A stretch of DNA of 34,296 bases from a virus. The notes under the pieces were generated by a model. That model had not been told where the DNA came from. It saw only the letters and a program-made list of their open reading frames with translations, and made no database searches. This document shows positions 12,393 to 20,612 of this stretch, piece by piece. The translations under genes and the position numbers were made by a program. The stretch is taken from positions 1-34,296 of the IMG/VR virus record IMGVR_UViG_3300025759_000327; one strand, given 5' to 3'. Numbering within the stretch: the stretch's first letter is position 1; every line of letters begins with the position of its first letter.

Positions 12393-12473
12393 CTATTGAA
12401 CAAAGATTAAAATTAATGTGATAGTTGGAACCGTTCCAACCATCATGTAAAATAATATATTAGATAAATTCAT
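12393..12473 (-). CDS. 26-residue membrane peptide at the head of the accessory operon
   Basis: Preceded by GGGAG at seven bases. One hydrophobic helix interrupted by VGTVPT (NILFYMMVGTVPTITLILIF). It ends two bases before the next start. A 17-base palindrome is embedded in its gene. It may be a leader-type or membrane-acting peptide; function unknown. Confidence 0.45.
   Translation of the reverse strand: MNLSNILFYMMVGTVPTITLILIFVQ
12424..12440. repeat. 17-base palindrome GTTGGAAC-C-GTTCCAAC
   Basis: Perfect inverted repeat just inside the first gene of the leftward accessory operon, about 30 bases after its start codon. A regulator site is plausible. Confidence 0.5.
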
Positions 12474-12562
12474 AATAACTCCCTTATATATATTAATAAT
12501 ATATATATACTAATAATATATACTATCAAACAAATAATTTATAAAAAAGAAAGTTTTTTAAA
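12474..12562. promoter_or_regulatory. divergent promoter region
   Basis: Lies between the leftward accessory operon and the rightward packaging/virion genes. Nearly all A and T, with TAATAATATATA repeated at 12494-12505 and 12511-12522. Several -10-like hexamers are possible on each strand, and I cannot choose between them. Confidence 0.4.
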
Positions 12563-12799
12563 ATGGTAGGCAGACCGAGTAAAAAAGTCCAATGTGAAGC
12601 AATGACCAAGAGATATGGAAGGCAATGCAGAGCCAAAGGGATATTAAAAAAAAATGGTCATTACATATGCCGGATGCATGGCGGCTTATCATTTGGTCCA
12701 GTATCTATTGACGGCAAAATAAGAGCATTACAAAACCTAAGACAGTATAAAAATAAAACATATGAAGAAATCAGAGAATACATACAAACGAATAATTGA
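12563..12799 (+). CDS. HGGxSxGP zinc-binding phage protein
   Basis: 78 residues. The motif CRMHGGLSFGP, with a preceding CEAM...GRQCRAKG, defines a widespread small phage family found near terminase genes; Cys11, Cys22, Cys36 and His39 probably bind zinc. Role unknown. AAGAAAG precedes the start. It begins the packaging operon, overlapping the small terminase by 38 bases. Confidence 0.7.
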   Translation: MVGRPSKKVQCEAMTKRYGRQCRAKGILKKNGHYICRMHGGLSFGPVSIDGKIRALQNLRQYKNKTYEEIREYIQTNN

Positions 12800-13223
12800 A
12801 GCGGTAGAGCTTGGCACAACCTTGACGCAAGTTTGCAGAGCCAAAGATATGCCAGGGTTAACAACAGTTCATACATGGATGAAACAGGATCAGAAGTTTA
12901 AAGAGCAATTACTTGACGCCAGGCGTACCGGTGCAATGGTTTGGCTTGATAAAATGCAAGATATGTTAGACCAGGACACGGAACCAACAAAGGTACAGTT
13001 ATTAAGAGAGCGGTTATTTCATGCACGTTGGATGGCTAGTAAATTGGTCAGCGTGTTTGGAGATAAGCAAACTGTTGAGAATGTTGGAGATCCATTAATT
13101 AAAATAGTATGGGATGATGGTTCTTCGGAACATAAAGAGCCAGGTTCCGCACGCACGTTAAGAAGTTCGAGCAATAAAGACCAAGCAACTGACAAGATAA
13201 CTGACAAGAAAACAATTAACTAA
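12762..13223 (+). CDS. terS: terminase small subunit
   Basis: 153 residues. The N-terminal helix-turn-helix has the pattern common in small terminases: LGTTLTQVCRAKDMPGLTTV, then HTWMKQDQKFKEQLLDARRT, followed by a helical oligomerisation region (MVWLDKMQDML, VQLLRERLFHARWM). It recognises phage DNA and regulates the large subunit. The large subunit gene follows after two intervening genes. The C-terminal tail is hydrophilic and Lys/Asp-rich. Confidence 0.75.
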   Translation: MKKSENTYKRIIEAVELGTTLTQVCRAKDMPGLTTVHTWMKQDQKFKEQLLDARRTGAMVWLDKMQDMLDQDTEPTKVQLLRERLFHARWMASKLVSVFGDKQTVENVGDPLIKIVWDDGSSEHKEPGSARTLRSSSNKDQATDKITDKKTIN

Positions 13224-13241
13224 GCAATACAACAAAGAGTA

Positions 13242-13258
13242 ATAGGTCATTGACCTAT
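13242..13258. repeat. 17-base palindrome ATAGGTCA-T-TGACCTAT
   Basis: Perfect inverted repeat in the 145-base gap after the small terminase gene. It could be an operator, or a site used in packaging. No matching copy was found elsewhere in the window by eye. Confidence 0.5.
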
Positions 13259-13368
13259 ATTGATTTGCTTATGGCTTTTTATTATTGAAATATGAATATA
13301 TCCGAGCTCGATACACGCCAGATTTATCTGAGGGGTTTTATATATTATGATGGGAGATTTAGACACTC

Positions 13369-13536
13369 ATGGACACAGACATTGTTGCTGCAGTATTATT
13401 TAACGAAACCAATAATACTGTAACAATAGAATTAAAAAATTTTGCAAATAAAGAGGATGCACTTGAAGCAGCTAAATTTGTAATTGCGGCACTTAACATA
13501 CCAGAGGTATCTGCGGTAAATGATACAATACATTAG
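13369..13536 (+). CDS. 55-residue protein, helical C-terminal half
   Basis: Starts at ATG 13369 with GGGAG about 12 bases upstream. An N-terminal beta hairpin (VAAVLFNETNNTVTIELKNF) is followed by a helix (KEDALEAAKFVIAAL) and NIPEVSAVNDTIH, the layout of small alpha/beta proteins of the phage packaging region. Function unknown. Confidence 0.55.
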   Translation: MDTDIVAAVLFNETNNTVTIELKNFANKEDALEAAKFVIAALNIPEVSAVNDTIH

Positions 13537-13565
13537 TTAATAATTTTACCAAAGATAGATATAAC

Positions 13566-14162
13566 ATTAAAATATTAGTAGCTTGTGAATATTCAGGCAT
13601 TGTAAGATCAGCATTTGAAAAAAAAGGTCATGACGCATGGAGTTGTGATATTTTACCAACAGAAATACCCGGTAACCATATTCAAGATGATATTTTAAAA
13701 CATTTAGATAAAGGTTGGGATTTAATGATTGCTCATCCTCCTTGTACGCATTTAGCAGTAAGTGGTGCTAGATGGTTTACAGAAGGAAAAAAACCTTGGT
13801 CATTACAAATTGAAGCATTAGATTTTGTAAAAAAATTATTAAATGCACCTATTGAAAAAATAGCATTAGAAAATCCAGTGAGTGTAATTTCAACAAAAAT
13901 TAAAAAGCCAAATCAAATTATACAACCTTATCAATTTGGACATGATGTATCTAAAAAAACTTGTTTATGGCTTAAAAATTTACCAAATTTAAAACCAACA
14001 AAAATTGTAGAACCAGACATTATTAATATAAATGGCTATAAAATGAGTAGGCATCATTATGAAACATTCAAATTACCAAGTGATATAAGAGGTAAAGTTA
14101 GAAGTAGATTTTATGAAGGTATTGCTGAAGCTATGGCTAAACAATGGGGAAATGAAGTATGA
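13566..14162 (+). CDS. C5-cytosine-methyltransferase-like protein, non-standard start
   Basis: The family's N-terminus, (M)KILVACEYSG, is encoded in frame at 13566, but there the codon is ATT; no ATG, GTG or TTG exists between the upstream stop (13521-13523) and ATG 13725. From ATT the protein has 198 residues. The SAM-binding segment (VACEYSGIVRSAFEKKGHDA), catalytic PPC (AHPPCTHLAVSG) and ENP (IALENPVS) correspond to motifs I, IV and VI of cytosine C5 methyltransferases, but the target recognition region is very small. Such single-domain proteins are common in phages; activity is uncertain. The end overlaps terminase (ATGA). Confidence 0.7.
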   Translation: MKILVACEYSGIVRSAFEKKGHDAWSCDILPTEIPGNHIQDDILKHLDKGWDLMIAHPPCTHLAVSGARWFTEGKKPWSLQIEALDFVKKLLNAPIEKIALENPVSVISTKIKKPNQIIQPYQFGHDVSKKTCLWLKNLPNLKPTKIVEPDIININGYKMSRHHYETFKLPSDIRGKVRSRFYEGIAEAMAKQWGNEV

Positions 14163-15448
14163 AAATAATTAAAATTGCGTACAAGCCAAGACCTCAACAA
14201 TTAGAGCTGCACGAAAAACTAAAGCAATACAGGTTTGCCGTGTGCGTCATGCACAGGCGAGGAGGTAAAACAGTTTTTGCAATAAACCATTTAATTAAAG
14301 AAGCATTAACATCAAAACAAAAGAATTTTCGTGGTGCGTTCTTTTCTCCAACAAGGGTGCAAGCAAAACTAATCGCTTGGGATTATTTAAAAGAATTTTC
14401 TAGGGTTATTCCTGGAATGAAGTTTAATGAAACAGAGCTGCGTGCCGATTTTCCTAATGGTGCTAGAATAACATTGTTTGGAGCAGAAAATCCTGATGCT
14501 AGTCGTGGACAATTTTTTGATTTTGTTGTTTGTGATGAATATGCACAGATGGATAGCAGAATGTTTGCGGAAGTAATTAGACCAGCTATTTCTGATCGTC
14601 TTGGAAAATGTTGTTTTATAGGAACGCCACAAGGTATGAACTTGTTTTATGATTTGTTTGAAGAAGCAAAATCATTACCTGATTGGTACACTTGTATATT
14701 CAAAGCTAGTGAAACTGACTTAGTACCAAAAGAAGAATTAGAATCGGCAAGAAAGCTGATGACGGAGGATCAATACCAACAAGAATTTGAATGTTCTTGG
14801 ACAGCAAATATATCAGGGTCAATTTACGGAAAAATAATTTCTAAAATGGAAGATGATAAAAAAATTTCTCATTATCCATATGATCCTGGTTACCCAGTAG
14901 ATTGTTATTTTGATTTAGGAATAAGTGATCAAACTGTAATTTTATTTGTACAACAAATTGGTCGAGCATTGTTCATTGTTGATTGTTATGCTGATAGCAA
15001 TAAAAGTCTGGACTTTTATGCCGACTATATTAAGAAAACAGAATACAATATCCGTAATTATGTTTTTCCGCATGATATAGAGCAGCGAGAACTATCAACT
15101 GGACATACAAGAAAAGAATATGCCTACTCGATGGGGATGCGACCAATTAAGGTGTGTCCAAAAATATCGATAGAAGATGGTATTCACGCTGGTCAGATTT
15201 TATTAGCAAAAACCTACATTGATAGGTCTAATTGCAAACCTTTCTTGGATGCAATGAAATGGTATCACAGAAAGTGGATAGATAAACAGCGTATATTTTC
15301 AAAACCAGTACACGATCATTCCTCGCATTATGCAGATGCGTGGCGAACGTGTGCAGTTGCAATACAAGAATTAGATTTAAACGAAAACAGACGATTAGAA
15401 AAATTTGCACAAGGCACAAACTACAACCCCCTAGATATAAGGAATTAA
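14159..15448 (+). CDS. terL: terminase large subunit
   Basis: 429 residues with both domains complete. ATPase: Walker A HRRGGKT (32-38), Walker B VVCDEYAQ with Asp126 and Glu127, coupling motif GTPQG (155-159). Nuclease: Asp252 in YFDLGISD, Asp275 in FIVDCYAD and Asp393 in HYADAWR. It pumps DNA into the prohead through the portal and cuts the concatemer. ATGA overlap with the methyltransferase-like gene. Confidence 0.92.
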   Translation: MKIIKIAYKPRPQQLELHEKLKQYRFAVCVMHRRGGKTVFAINHLIKEALTSKQKNFRGAFFSPTRVQAKLIAWDYLKEFSRVIPGMKFNETELRADFPNGARITLFGAENPDASRGQFFDFVVCDEYAQMDSRMFAEVIRPAISDRLGKCCFIGTPQGMNLFYDLFEEAKSLPDWYTCIFKASETDLVPKEELESARKLMTEDQYQQEFECSWTANISGSIYGKIISKMEDDKKISHYPYDPGYPVDCYFDLGISDQTVILFVQQIGRALFIVDCYADSNKSLDFYADYIKKTEYNIRNYVFPHDIEQRELSTGHTRKEYAYSMGMRPIKVCPKISIEDGIHAGQILLAKTYIDRSNCKPFLDAMKWYHRKWIDKQRIFSKPVHDHSSHYADAWRTCAVAIQELDLNENRRLEKFAQGTNYNPLDIRN

Positions 15449-15452
15449 GACA

Positions 15453-15671
15453 ATGGGATTTTTAGCACCAAAACCACCAGCTCCACCGCCAATACCAGAT
15501 CCACCAGAATTGCCACCAGTAATTAAACAAAACCTAGATCAAACACAAAAAAATAAAATTCGTGAAATGATGAAAGTTAAAAAAGAAGGGTACACCGAAA
15601 CAATTTTAACTGGAAATCAAGGCGATACAAGCGAAGCTGAAATACAAAAGAAAACATTATTAGGCGGATAG
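15453..15671 (+). CDS. small Pro-rich protein before the portal
   Basis: 72 residues: a Pro-rich N-terminus (APKPPAPPPIPDPPELPPV), a basic helix (IREMMKVKKEG), then Gly/Thr-rich ending in KKTLLGG. Short proteins of this type, ending in a Leu-Gly-Gly-like sequence, often lie between terminase and portal genes in podoviruses. Probably a minor virion or assembly protein. AAGGAA precedes the start. Confidence 0.6.
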   Translation: MGFLAPKPPAPPPIPDPPELPPVIKQNLDQTQKNKIREMMKVKKEGYTETILTGNQGDTSEAEIQKKTLLGG

Positions 15672-15672
15672 T

Positions 15673-16368
15673 ATGGGAGCAGCAACAAGTACACGCAGTA
15701 AAGATAGACAAGAAAGAAGAGATAATTCTAATAAACAACAATCTAATGAAATTGTAAAAATTGTTAAAAATAGATTAGGTCTTGTTGATGGTAAAGCGAC
15801 AAATTTAACTGGTAAAGATAAAGATATGTATGGATCAGAAACATCAAAATTTACTGATGATGCTATGGTTAATAAAAATATAGTAAAGGTTGGTAATTAT
15901 TTTAAAAAACAAGGTGGTAGTTTTATTCGTATAAGTAGATCAGAAGGAGAAAAACTGTATGCTGCTAGCGATCCAAGTGTAAGTAGATCCGTAATTGGAA
16001 ACTCTAATGCTAATACAATAAAATATGGCTCTACAAATAGTGCAATGGGTAGTGGCGATCCAACTGGTGCAATGACATCAGTACCTATTTCTAGCAAAAT
16101 GTTAGAACAACAAAATAAAATAAAAGGAATTACAACAGCTGTATTATCTTTAGCAATGCCATCCCCTATAGGAACTGTAATGCGAGCTAGTGCTACAAAA
16201 AATTTAGTAAACGCAAGTAATCCTAATGCAGCATACAAAGATTACAAATTAGGTTTTGATGCAAAACAACAAGGTAAAAAATTTACATCAACAAGAAACG
16301 AATTAGGAATATTAAAACTAGGTTTATCTAAAGGAAAAGACAAACTAGGAGAAATAATAGGTAATTAA
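15673..16368 (+). CDS. unknown protein between terminase and portal
   Basis: 231 residues, hydrophilic and basic, with Gly/Ser-rich and Asn-rich stretches. One hydrophobic segment near 158-175 (TTAVLSLAMPSPIGTVMRAS). No motifs recognised. It lies between the Pro-rich protein and portal, each within a few bases, so a structural or assembly role is likely. Confidence 0.6.
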   Translation: MGAATSTRSKDRQERRDNSNKQQSNEIVKIVKNRLGLVDGKATNLTGKDKDMYGSETSKFTDDAMVNKNIVKVGNYFKKQGGSFIRISRSEGEKLYAASDPSVSRSVIGNSNANTIKYGSTNSAMGSGDPTGAMTSVPISSKMLEQQNKIKGITTAVLSLAMPSPIGTVMRASATKNLVNASNPNAAYKDYKLGFDAKQQGKKFTSTRNELGILKLGLSKGKDKLGEIIGN

Positions 16369-16369
16369 T

Positions 16370-17956
16370 ATGGATATAAAAGCATTAAGTAGTCAATTTG
16401 CACAGTTAAAAGGTAAACGATTAAACTGGGAAAGTCATTGGCAAGAAATCGCTGATTATGTTTTACCTCGTAGAGCTGATGTAAATATACAACGAACAGC
16501 TGGCGATAAACGTACAGAATTTATTTTTGATGGTACAGCTCTGCACGCTGCGGAACTATTATCTTCTTCCTTGCATGGAATGTTAACAAATGCTGCAACA
16601 CCTTGGTTCAGTATGCGTTTTAAAAACGAAAGTCTTGCCATGGATGAGGAAAGTCAGGAATGGTTAGAAGCTAGTACCCAAACAATGTATATTGCTCTTG
16701 ATAGGTCAAATTTTCAACAAGAAATACATGAATTGTATGTTGATCTTTGTACGTTTGGTACTGCGTGCATGATGATTGAAGAAGATGATGAAAAATTTAT
16801 TCGTTTTTCTACAAGACACATAAAAGAAATTTATATTTCAGAAAATGATAAAGGATATGTAGATAGTATTCATCGTGAATTTAAAATGACAGCAAGAGCT
16901 GCGTATTTACGATTTGGCGAAAAATTATCTAAAAGAATTTTAAAAATATACGAAAAAACTCCGTATGATGAAGTAACCATTAACCAATGTGTTAAACCTA
17001 ACGATCAATCTAATCCATATAAGATGGATAATAAATCAATGCAGTATGTATCGATTTATTATGACAACGAAGATCAAAAAATAATTACTATATCTGGTTT
17101 TAACGAATTTCCTTTTGTTATTCCTAGATGGTTAAAGTCATCAAGCGAAGTATATGGTCGTTCTCCTAGCATGACAGCGTTACCTGACATTAAAATGTTA
17201 AATAAAATGTCAGAAACAACGATAAAAGCTGCTCAAAAGATGGTTGATCCACCATTATTAGTACCTGATGATAGTTTTGTTTTACCAGTTAGAACACAAC
17301 CAGGAGGGTTAAATTATTACCGATCTGGCACAAGAGATAGGATTGAGCCATTAAATATAGGTGCAAACACACCAGTTGGGTTAAATTTAGAAGAACAACG
17401 AAGAACAGCAATACGCCAAGCATACTTTGTGGACCAATTATTGATGTCGCAAGATGTACGAATGACAGCTACAGAAGTAATGCAGCGTAATGAGGAAAAA
17501 ATGAGGTTGTTGTCGCCAGTATTAGGCAGACTACAAGCAGAAATGTTACAACCTTTAATTACACGATGCTTTAATATTCTTCTTCGTAAAAATTTATTAC
17601 CTGAACCACCAGAATCTTTACAAGGTCAAGCTGTTGATATTGAGTATGTATCGCCATTAGCAAGATCACAAAAAACTGGCGATGTTCAAGCAATACTACG
17701 TTCACTAGAAATTATTTCTCCATTGGCACAAATGATGCCAGTTATGGATTACCTAGATTCTGATAAACTTGTTAAACATATTACAGATGTATTAGGTGTT
17801 CCTAGAAAAATTTTACGATCTGACCAAGAAGTTGCGAGCATAAGACAACAACAAGCGGAAGCTCAACAGCAACAAGCACAAATGGATCAAGCATCACAGA
17901 TGGCGGAAGCTGGAGGAAAGGCAGCACCGCTATTAAAGGAACTTAATGCCGGATAA
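16370..17956 (+). CDS. portal / head-tail connector protein
   Basis: 528 residues, the expected size for the T7-type head-to-tail connecting protein. Family features include WESHWQEIADYVLPRR near the N-terminus, DGTALHAAELLSSSLHGMLT, TPWFSMRF, and later QAYFVDQLLMSQDVRMTATE (about 343-363) and SPVLGRLQAEMLQPLITRCF. Twelve copies form the ring through which DNA is packaged and ejected. The C-terminus is Gln/Ala-rich. The end overlaps the next gene by 11 bases. Confidence 0.92.
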   Translation: MDIKALSSQFAQLKGKRLNWESHWQEIADYVLPRRADVNIQRTAGDKRTEFIFDGTALHAAELLSSSLHGMLTNAATPWFSMRFKNESLAMDEESQEWLEASTQTMYIALDRSNFQQEIHELYVDLCTFGTACMMIEEDDEKFIRFSTRHIKEIYISENDKGYVDSIHREFKMTARAAYLRFGEKLSKRILKIYEKTPYDEVTINQCVKPNDQSNPYKMDNKSMQYVSIYYDNEDQKIITISGFNEFPFVIPRWLKSSSEVYGRSPSMTALPDIKMLNKMSETTIKAAQKMVDPPLLVPDDSFVLPVRTQPGGLNYYRSGTRDRIEPLNIGANTPVGLNLEEQRRTAIRQAYFVDQLLMSQDVRMTATEVMQRNEEKMRLLSPVLGRLQAEMLQPLITRCFNILLRKNLLPEPPESLQGQAVDIEYVSPLARSQKTGDVQAILRSLEIISPLAQMMPVMDYLDSDKLVKHITDVLGVPRKILRSDQEVASIRQQQAEAQQQQAQMDQASQMAEAGGKAAPLLKELNAG

Positions 17957-18173
17957 ACAAGAAAAATTTTTAAAAGAATTACGACAAGCATATCAAATGA
18001 CTTTTAACACCAAAGAGGGTGCATTAGTTTTAGCTGATTTAGAAAGCAGAACTGGAATACATAATTCTACCTTTGACGTTGATCCGTATAAATCGGCAAA
18101 CTTAGAGGGGATGCGAGCAGTTACTTTGTGGATTAAAACAATGTTAAAACCACAACCAACGGAGAAAAAATAA
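17946..18173 (+). CDS. Bbp19-like small virion protein
   Basis: 75 residues: FNTKEGALVLADLESRTGIH, then DPYKSANLEGMRAVTLWIKT, the pattern of the small Bbp19-type phage domain found directly after portal genes. Function is not well defined; possibly a connector accessory. AAGGA precedes the start inside the portal gene. Confidence 0.7.
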   Translation: MPDKQEKFLKELRQAYQMTFNTKEGALVLADLESRTGIHNSTFDVDPYKSANLEGMRAVTLWIKTMLKPQPTEKK

Positions 18174-18992
18174 ATGGAAGAACAGACAACTGCACCAGAA
18201 GTGCAATCTGAAACAACAACTGAACAACCACAAGAAGCATCGTTTATTGATACGTTGCCAGAAGATATACGAGCAGATGCATCGTTACAAAATTTTAAAG
18301 ACGCTGGTCAACTAGCAAAAAGTTATGTTCATGCACAGCGAATGGTAGGTGCAGATAAAATGCCAGTACCAAATAAAAATTTTACAGAAGATGATTGGAA
18401 GCAAACATTTTCTAAGTTAGGTGTGCCAGAAACACCTGATGATTATAATGTTAATTATACTTTACAAGAAGGAGCAGATCCGCAACCAGTAAAAAATTTT
18501 GTTTCTCATGCACATAAGTTGGGAATGTTACCTCAACAAGTACAAGGAATACTAGATTACTATGGTAATTTAGAAAGCCAAGGAAATGAAGAAATACAAA
18601 AACAAGCAGAATTAAATAAACTTAATTCTGAACAAGAGCTACGCAAAGAATTTGGTCTAGCGTATGATAAAAAAGTTAATCAAGCAAATAATGTGTTTGG
18701 TAAATTTTTTGTTAATGATTTAAAAGATGTAAAACTACAAGATGGTAGTGATATATTAAATCATCCTGGCTTTATTAAAGCTCTTAGTAAATTATCTGAA
18801 AATTTTTCAGAAGATAATTTAGGTACAGGACAAACAGAGAGTGGTGGATTAACACCACAAGAAGCTGAAAGAGAAGTGACAAAAATCATGGCAGATACAA
18901 AGCATCCGTACTGGTTGAAAGATCATCCAGGACATAGTGCAGCCGTTAAAGAAATGGCAGATTTGCATAACATGATACATCCTGATTTATAA
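18174..18992 (+). CDS. scaffolding protein
   Basis: 272 residues, placed between portal and capsid where T7 gp9 lies. Thr/Glu/Gln-rich N-terminus, then FIDTLPEDIRADASLQNF, AGQLAKSYVHAQRMVGADKM and a PETPDDYNV motif common to podoviral scaffolds; acidic and helical overall. It guides capsid assembly and leaves the prohead. GGAG precedes the start. Confidence 0.85.
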   Translation: MEEQTTAPEVQSETTTEQPQEASFIDTLPEDIRADASLQNFKDAGQLAKSYVHAQRMVGADKMPVPNKNFTEDDWKQTFSKLGVPETPDDYNVNYTLQEGADPQPVKNFVSHAHKLGMLPQQVQGILDYYGNLESQGNEEIQKQAELNKLNSEQELRKEFGLAYDKKVNQANNVFGKFFVNDLKDVKLQDGSDILNHPGFIKALSKLSENFSEDNLGTGQTESGGLTPQEAEREVTKIMADTKHPYWLKDHPGHSAAVKEMADLHNMIHPDL

Positions 18993-19120
18993 GGGTAGTG
19001 CGTAAGCATCCTTATTGACCATCTGAACAGTAGAGCAACTAACAGTTGTAAAATGTAGATAAACCTACTTGGTAGATAATTTATCAAAATTTAACCAAAA
19101 CTATGAAAGGAAATATTGTT

Positions 19121-19981
19121 ATGTCAGTAAATGTAACAACTTCTTTTGTGGAGCAATATTCCGCTAATGTTCAGATGTTATCCCAACAAATGGGATCAAA
19201 ACTTAGAGCAGCAGTAGATGTCGAATCAATTAGAGGTAAACAATCTTTTTTTGAGCAAATCGGCAAAACTACAGCTCAACTAAGAACATCAAGACACGGA
19301 TCAACTCCACAAATCGATATGCCGCATAGTCGTAGAGCTTTAACTACTGCGACTTATGAGTGGGCAGACTTGATTGACGATGCGGATAAAATCCGTATGT
19401 TAATCGATCCAACTTCTTCTTATGCTAAAGCAGCAGCGGCAGCAATGGGGAGAGCAATGGATTCAGTAATTATTGCGGCAGCTTTAGGTACAGCTAAAAC
19501 AGGTGTATCTGGGGGAACGTCAACCGCTTTACCATCTACTCAAAAAATAGTACATGGTAGTGCAGGTTTAACTGTTGCTAAATTACTATCCGCAAAAAAA
19601 ATCTTAGACGAAAATGATGTAGATCCATCTGTAAAAAGATACTGTGTTGTATCTCCTGAACAGATTGAAGATTTATTAAATCTCACAGAAGTAAAAAGTT
19701 CTGACTTTAATACAGTTAAAGCTTTAGCTCAGGGAGATATTAATTCGTTCTTAGGATTTGAATTTATCACATCTAACTTACTTACAGCAGATGCAACTCC
19801 AAGCAGACAAGTTATTGCTTTTGCAGCTGATGGTATCAAGTTGGGTATTGGTAAAGATGTAACCGCTAAAATAAGTGAAAGAGACGACAAATCTTATTCT
19901 ACACAAGTATATTATTGCATGGACTTAGGTGCAACTCGTATGGAAGAAGAAAAAGTTGTTGAAATCGCTTGTAACGAATAG
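19121..19981 (+). CDS. major capsid protein
   Basis: 286 residues from ATG 19121 (AAAGGAAA upstream); ATG 19103 would add six residues but lacks a binding site and overlaps the Shine-Dalgarno. Family features: SFFEQIGKTTAQLRTSRHG, TYEWADLIDDADKIRMLIDP, YAKAAAAAMGRAMDSVIIAA, and a C-terminal ARMEEEKV-like stretch (GATRMEEEKVVEIAC). This is the HK97-fold coat protein of a group with P22-like/T7-like relatives. The 128 bases before the gene hold no other gene; they include CAACT-AAC-AGTTG, a small hairpin (19036-19048), perhaps part of the leader. Confidence 0.88.
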   Translation: MSVNVTTSFVEQYSANVQMLSQQMGSKLRAAVDVESIRGKQSFFEQIGKTTAQLRTSRHGSTPQIDMPHSRRALTTATYEWADLIDDADKIRMLIDPTSSYAKAAAAAMGRAMDSVIIAAALGTAKTGVSGGTSTALPSTQKIVHGSAGLTVAKLLSAKKILDENDVDPSVKRYCVVSPEQIEDLLNLTEVKSSDFNTVKALAQGDINSFLGFEFITSNLLTADATPSRQVIAFAADGIKLGIGKDVTAKISERDDKSYSTQVYYCMDLGATRMEEEKVVEIACNE

Positions 19982-19993
19982 GAGGGTTGAGAT

Positions 19994-20431
19994 ATGGCTA
20001 GTGTAAAAAGTGTTGCAATAACAAATCTTGATGCTGATCCTAGCGTTATGAGTGGTGGGGGTAACCTATCGCCTATGATGGTTTGGCACGATACCTATGA
20101 AGCATCTTCTTTAGCAAGTGGTTCAGACATTACTATCGGCAGAATACCAGCTGGTGCAACAATTCATGATGTAGTCTTGAAATGTGATGCTCTTGGTGGT
20201 TCTTCAACTTTAAAAGTTGGGGATGCTGATGATGATGACAGATACCTTGCTGCAGTAGGCACATGGAACGCTGCTGGACAAGCACAATCAATGTTAGCTG
20301 GCTCAACAGCTGCTAACACGGCTGTTGCTGGTTTAGGATATAAAGTATCAGATTCTACAGATTTAAAAATTACTACTGGTGGTGCTTCCATCACAGGTAC
20401 AATTTATTTCTGGGTTTACTATACTCAATAA
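19994..20431 (+). CDS. putative head decoration or structural protein
   Basis: 145 residues, beta-rich, with GSDITIGRIPAGATIHDVVL, DALGGSSTLKVGDADDDDRY and ending GTIYFWVYYTQ. Proteins of this pattern follow the capsid gene in marine podoviruses and are thought to be head or virion surface proteins. Strong GGAGGG lies before the start, and a strong terminator follows the gene, which indicates high expression together with the capsid. Confidence 0.6.
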   Translation: MASVKSVAITNLDADPSVMSGGGNLSPMMVWHDTYEASSLASGSDITIGRIPAGATIHDVVLKCDALGGSSTLKVGDADDDDRYLAAVGTWNAAGQAQSMLAGSTAANTAVAGLGYKVSDSTDLKITTGGASITGTIYFWVYYTQ

Positions 20432-20438
20432 ATATTAT

Positions 20439-20464
20439 GGGGGGATTATTCCCCCCTTTTTTTT
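20439..20464 (+). terminator. strong intrinsic terminator after capsid genes
   Basis: GGGGGG-ATTATT-CCCCCC followed by eight T. A perfect six-pair G-C stem stands out in this AT-rich genome. Some read-through is needed for the tail genes unless they have their own promoter. Confidence 0.9.
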
Positions 20465-20477
20465 CATAGGAGAAACA

Positions 20478-20612
20478 ATGGCTAAAAAAGGTTTATACGC
20501 AAACATGAACGCAAGAAAAAAAGCTGGTACATCGAGACCAAAATCTAAATCAACAGTAAGTCCAAAAGCATATGCAAATATGAAAGCTGGATTTCCAAAA
20601 AAGAAAAAGTAA
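20478..20612 (+). CDS. small basic conserved protein
   Basis: 44 residues from ATG 20478, directly after AGGAG. MAKKGLYANMNARKKAGTSR opens a short, very Lys-rich protein ending GFPKKKK. Small proteins with the opening MAKKGLYAN lie between capsid and tail tube genes in many T7-like marine phages; function unknown, nucleic acid contact is possible from the charge. Confidence 0.75.
   Translation: MAKKGLYANMNARKKAGTSRPKSKSTVSPKAYANMKAGFPKKKK

Noticed and set aside
13310-13340. CAGA-TTTA-TCTG followed by GGGGTTTT as a terminator
   Set aside because: Only four pairs and no proper T tract; too weak to call.
13439-13452. TTTTGCAAATAAAG as a further repressor operator
   Set aside because: Inside a coding sequence, shares only the core with the operators, and is easily expected by chance in AT-rich DNA.
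15897-16238. 113-residue minus-strand frame within the gene before portal
   Set aside because: Opposes a co-directional virion operon, no ribosome binding site, and has the hydrophobic bias typical of the antisense of hydrophilic genes.
20379-20477. Upstream extension of the small basic protein
   Set aside because: It would read through the strong terminator hairpin and the previous gene; ATG 20478 directly after AGGAG is clearly the start.
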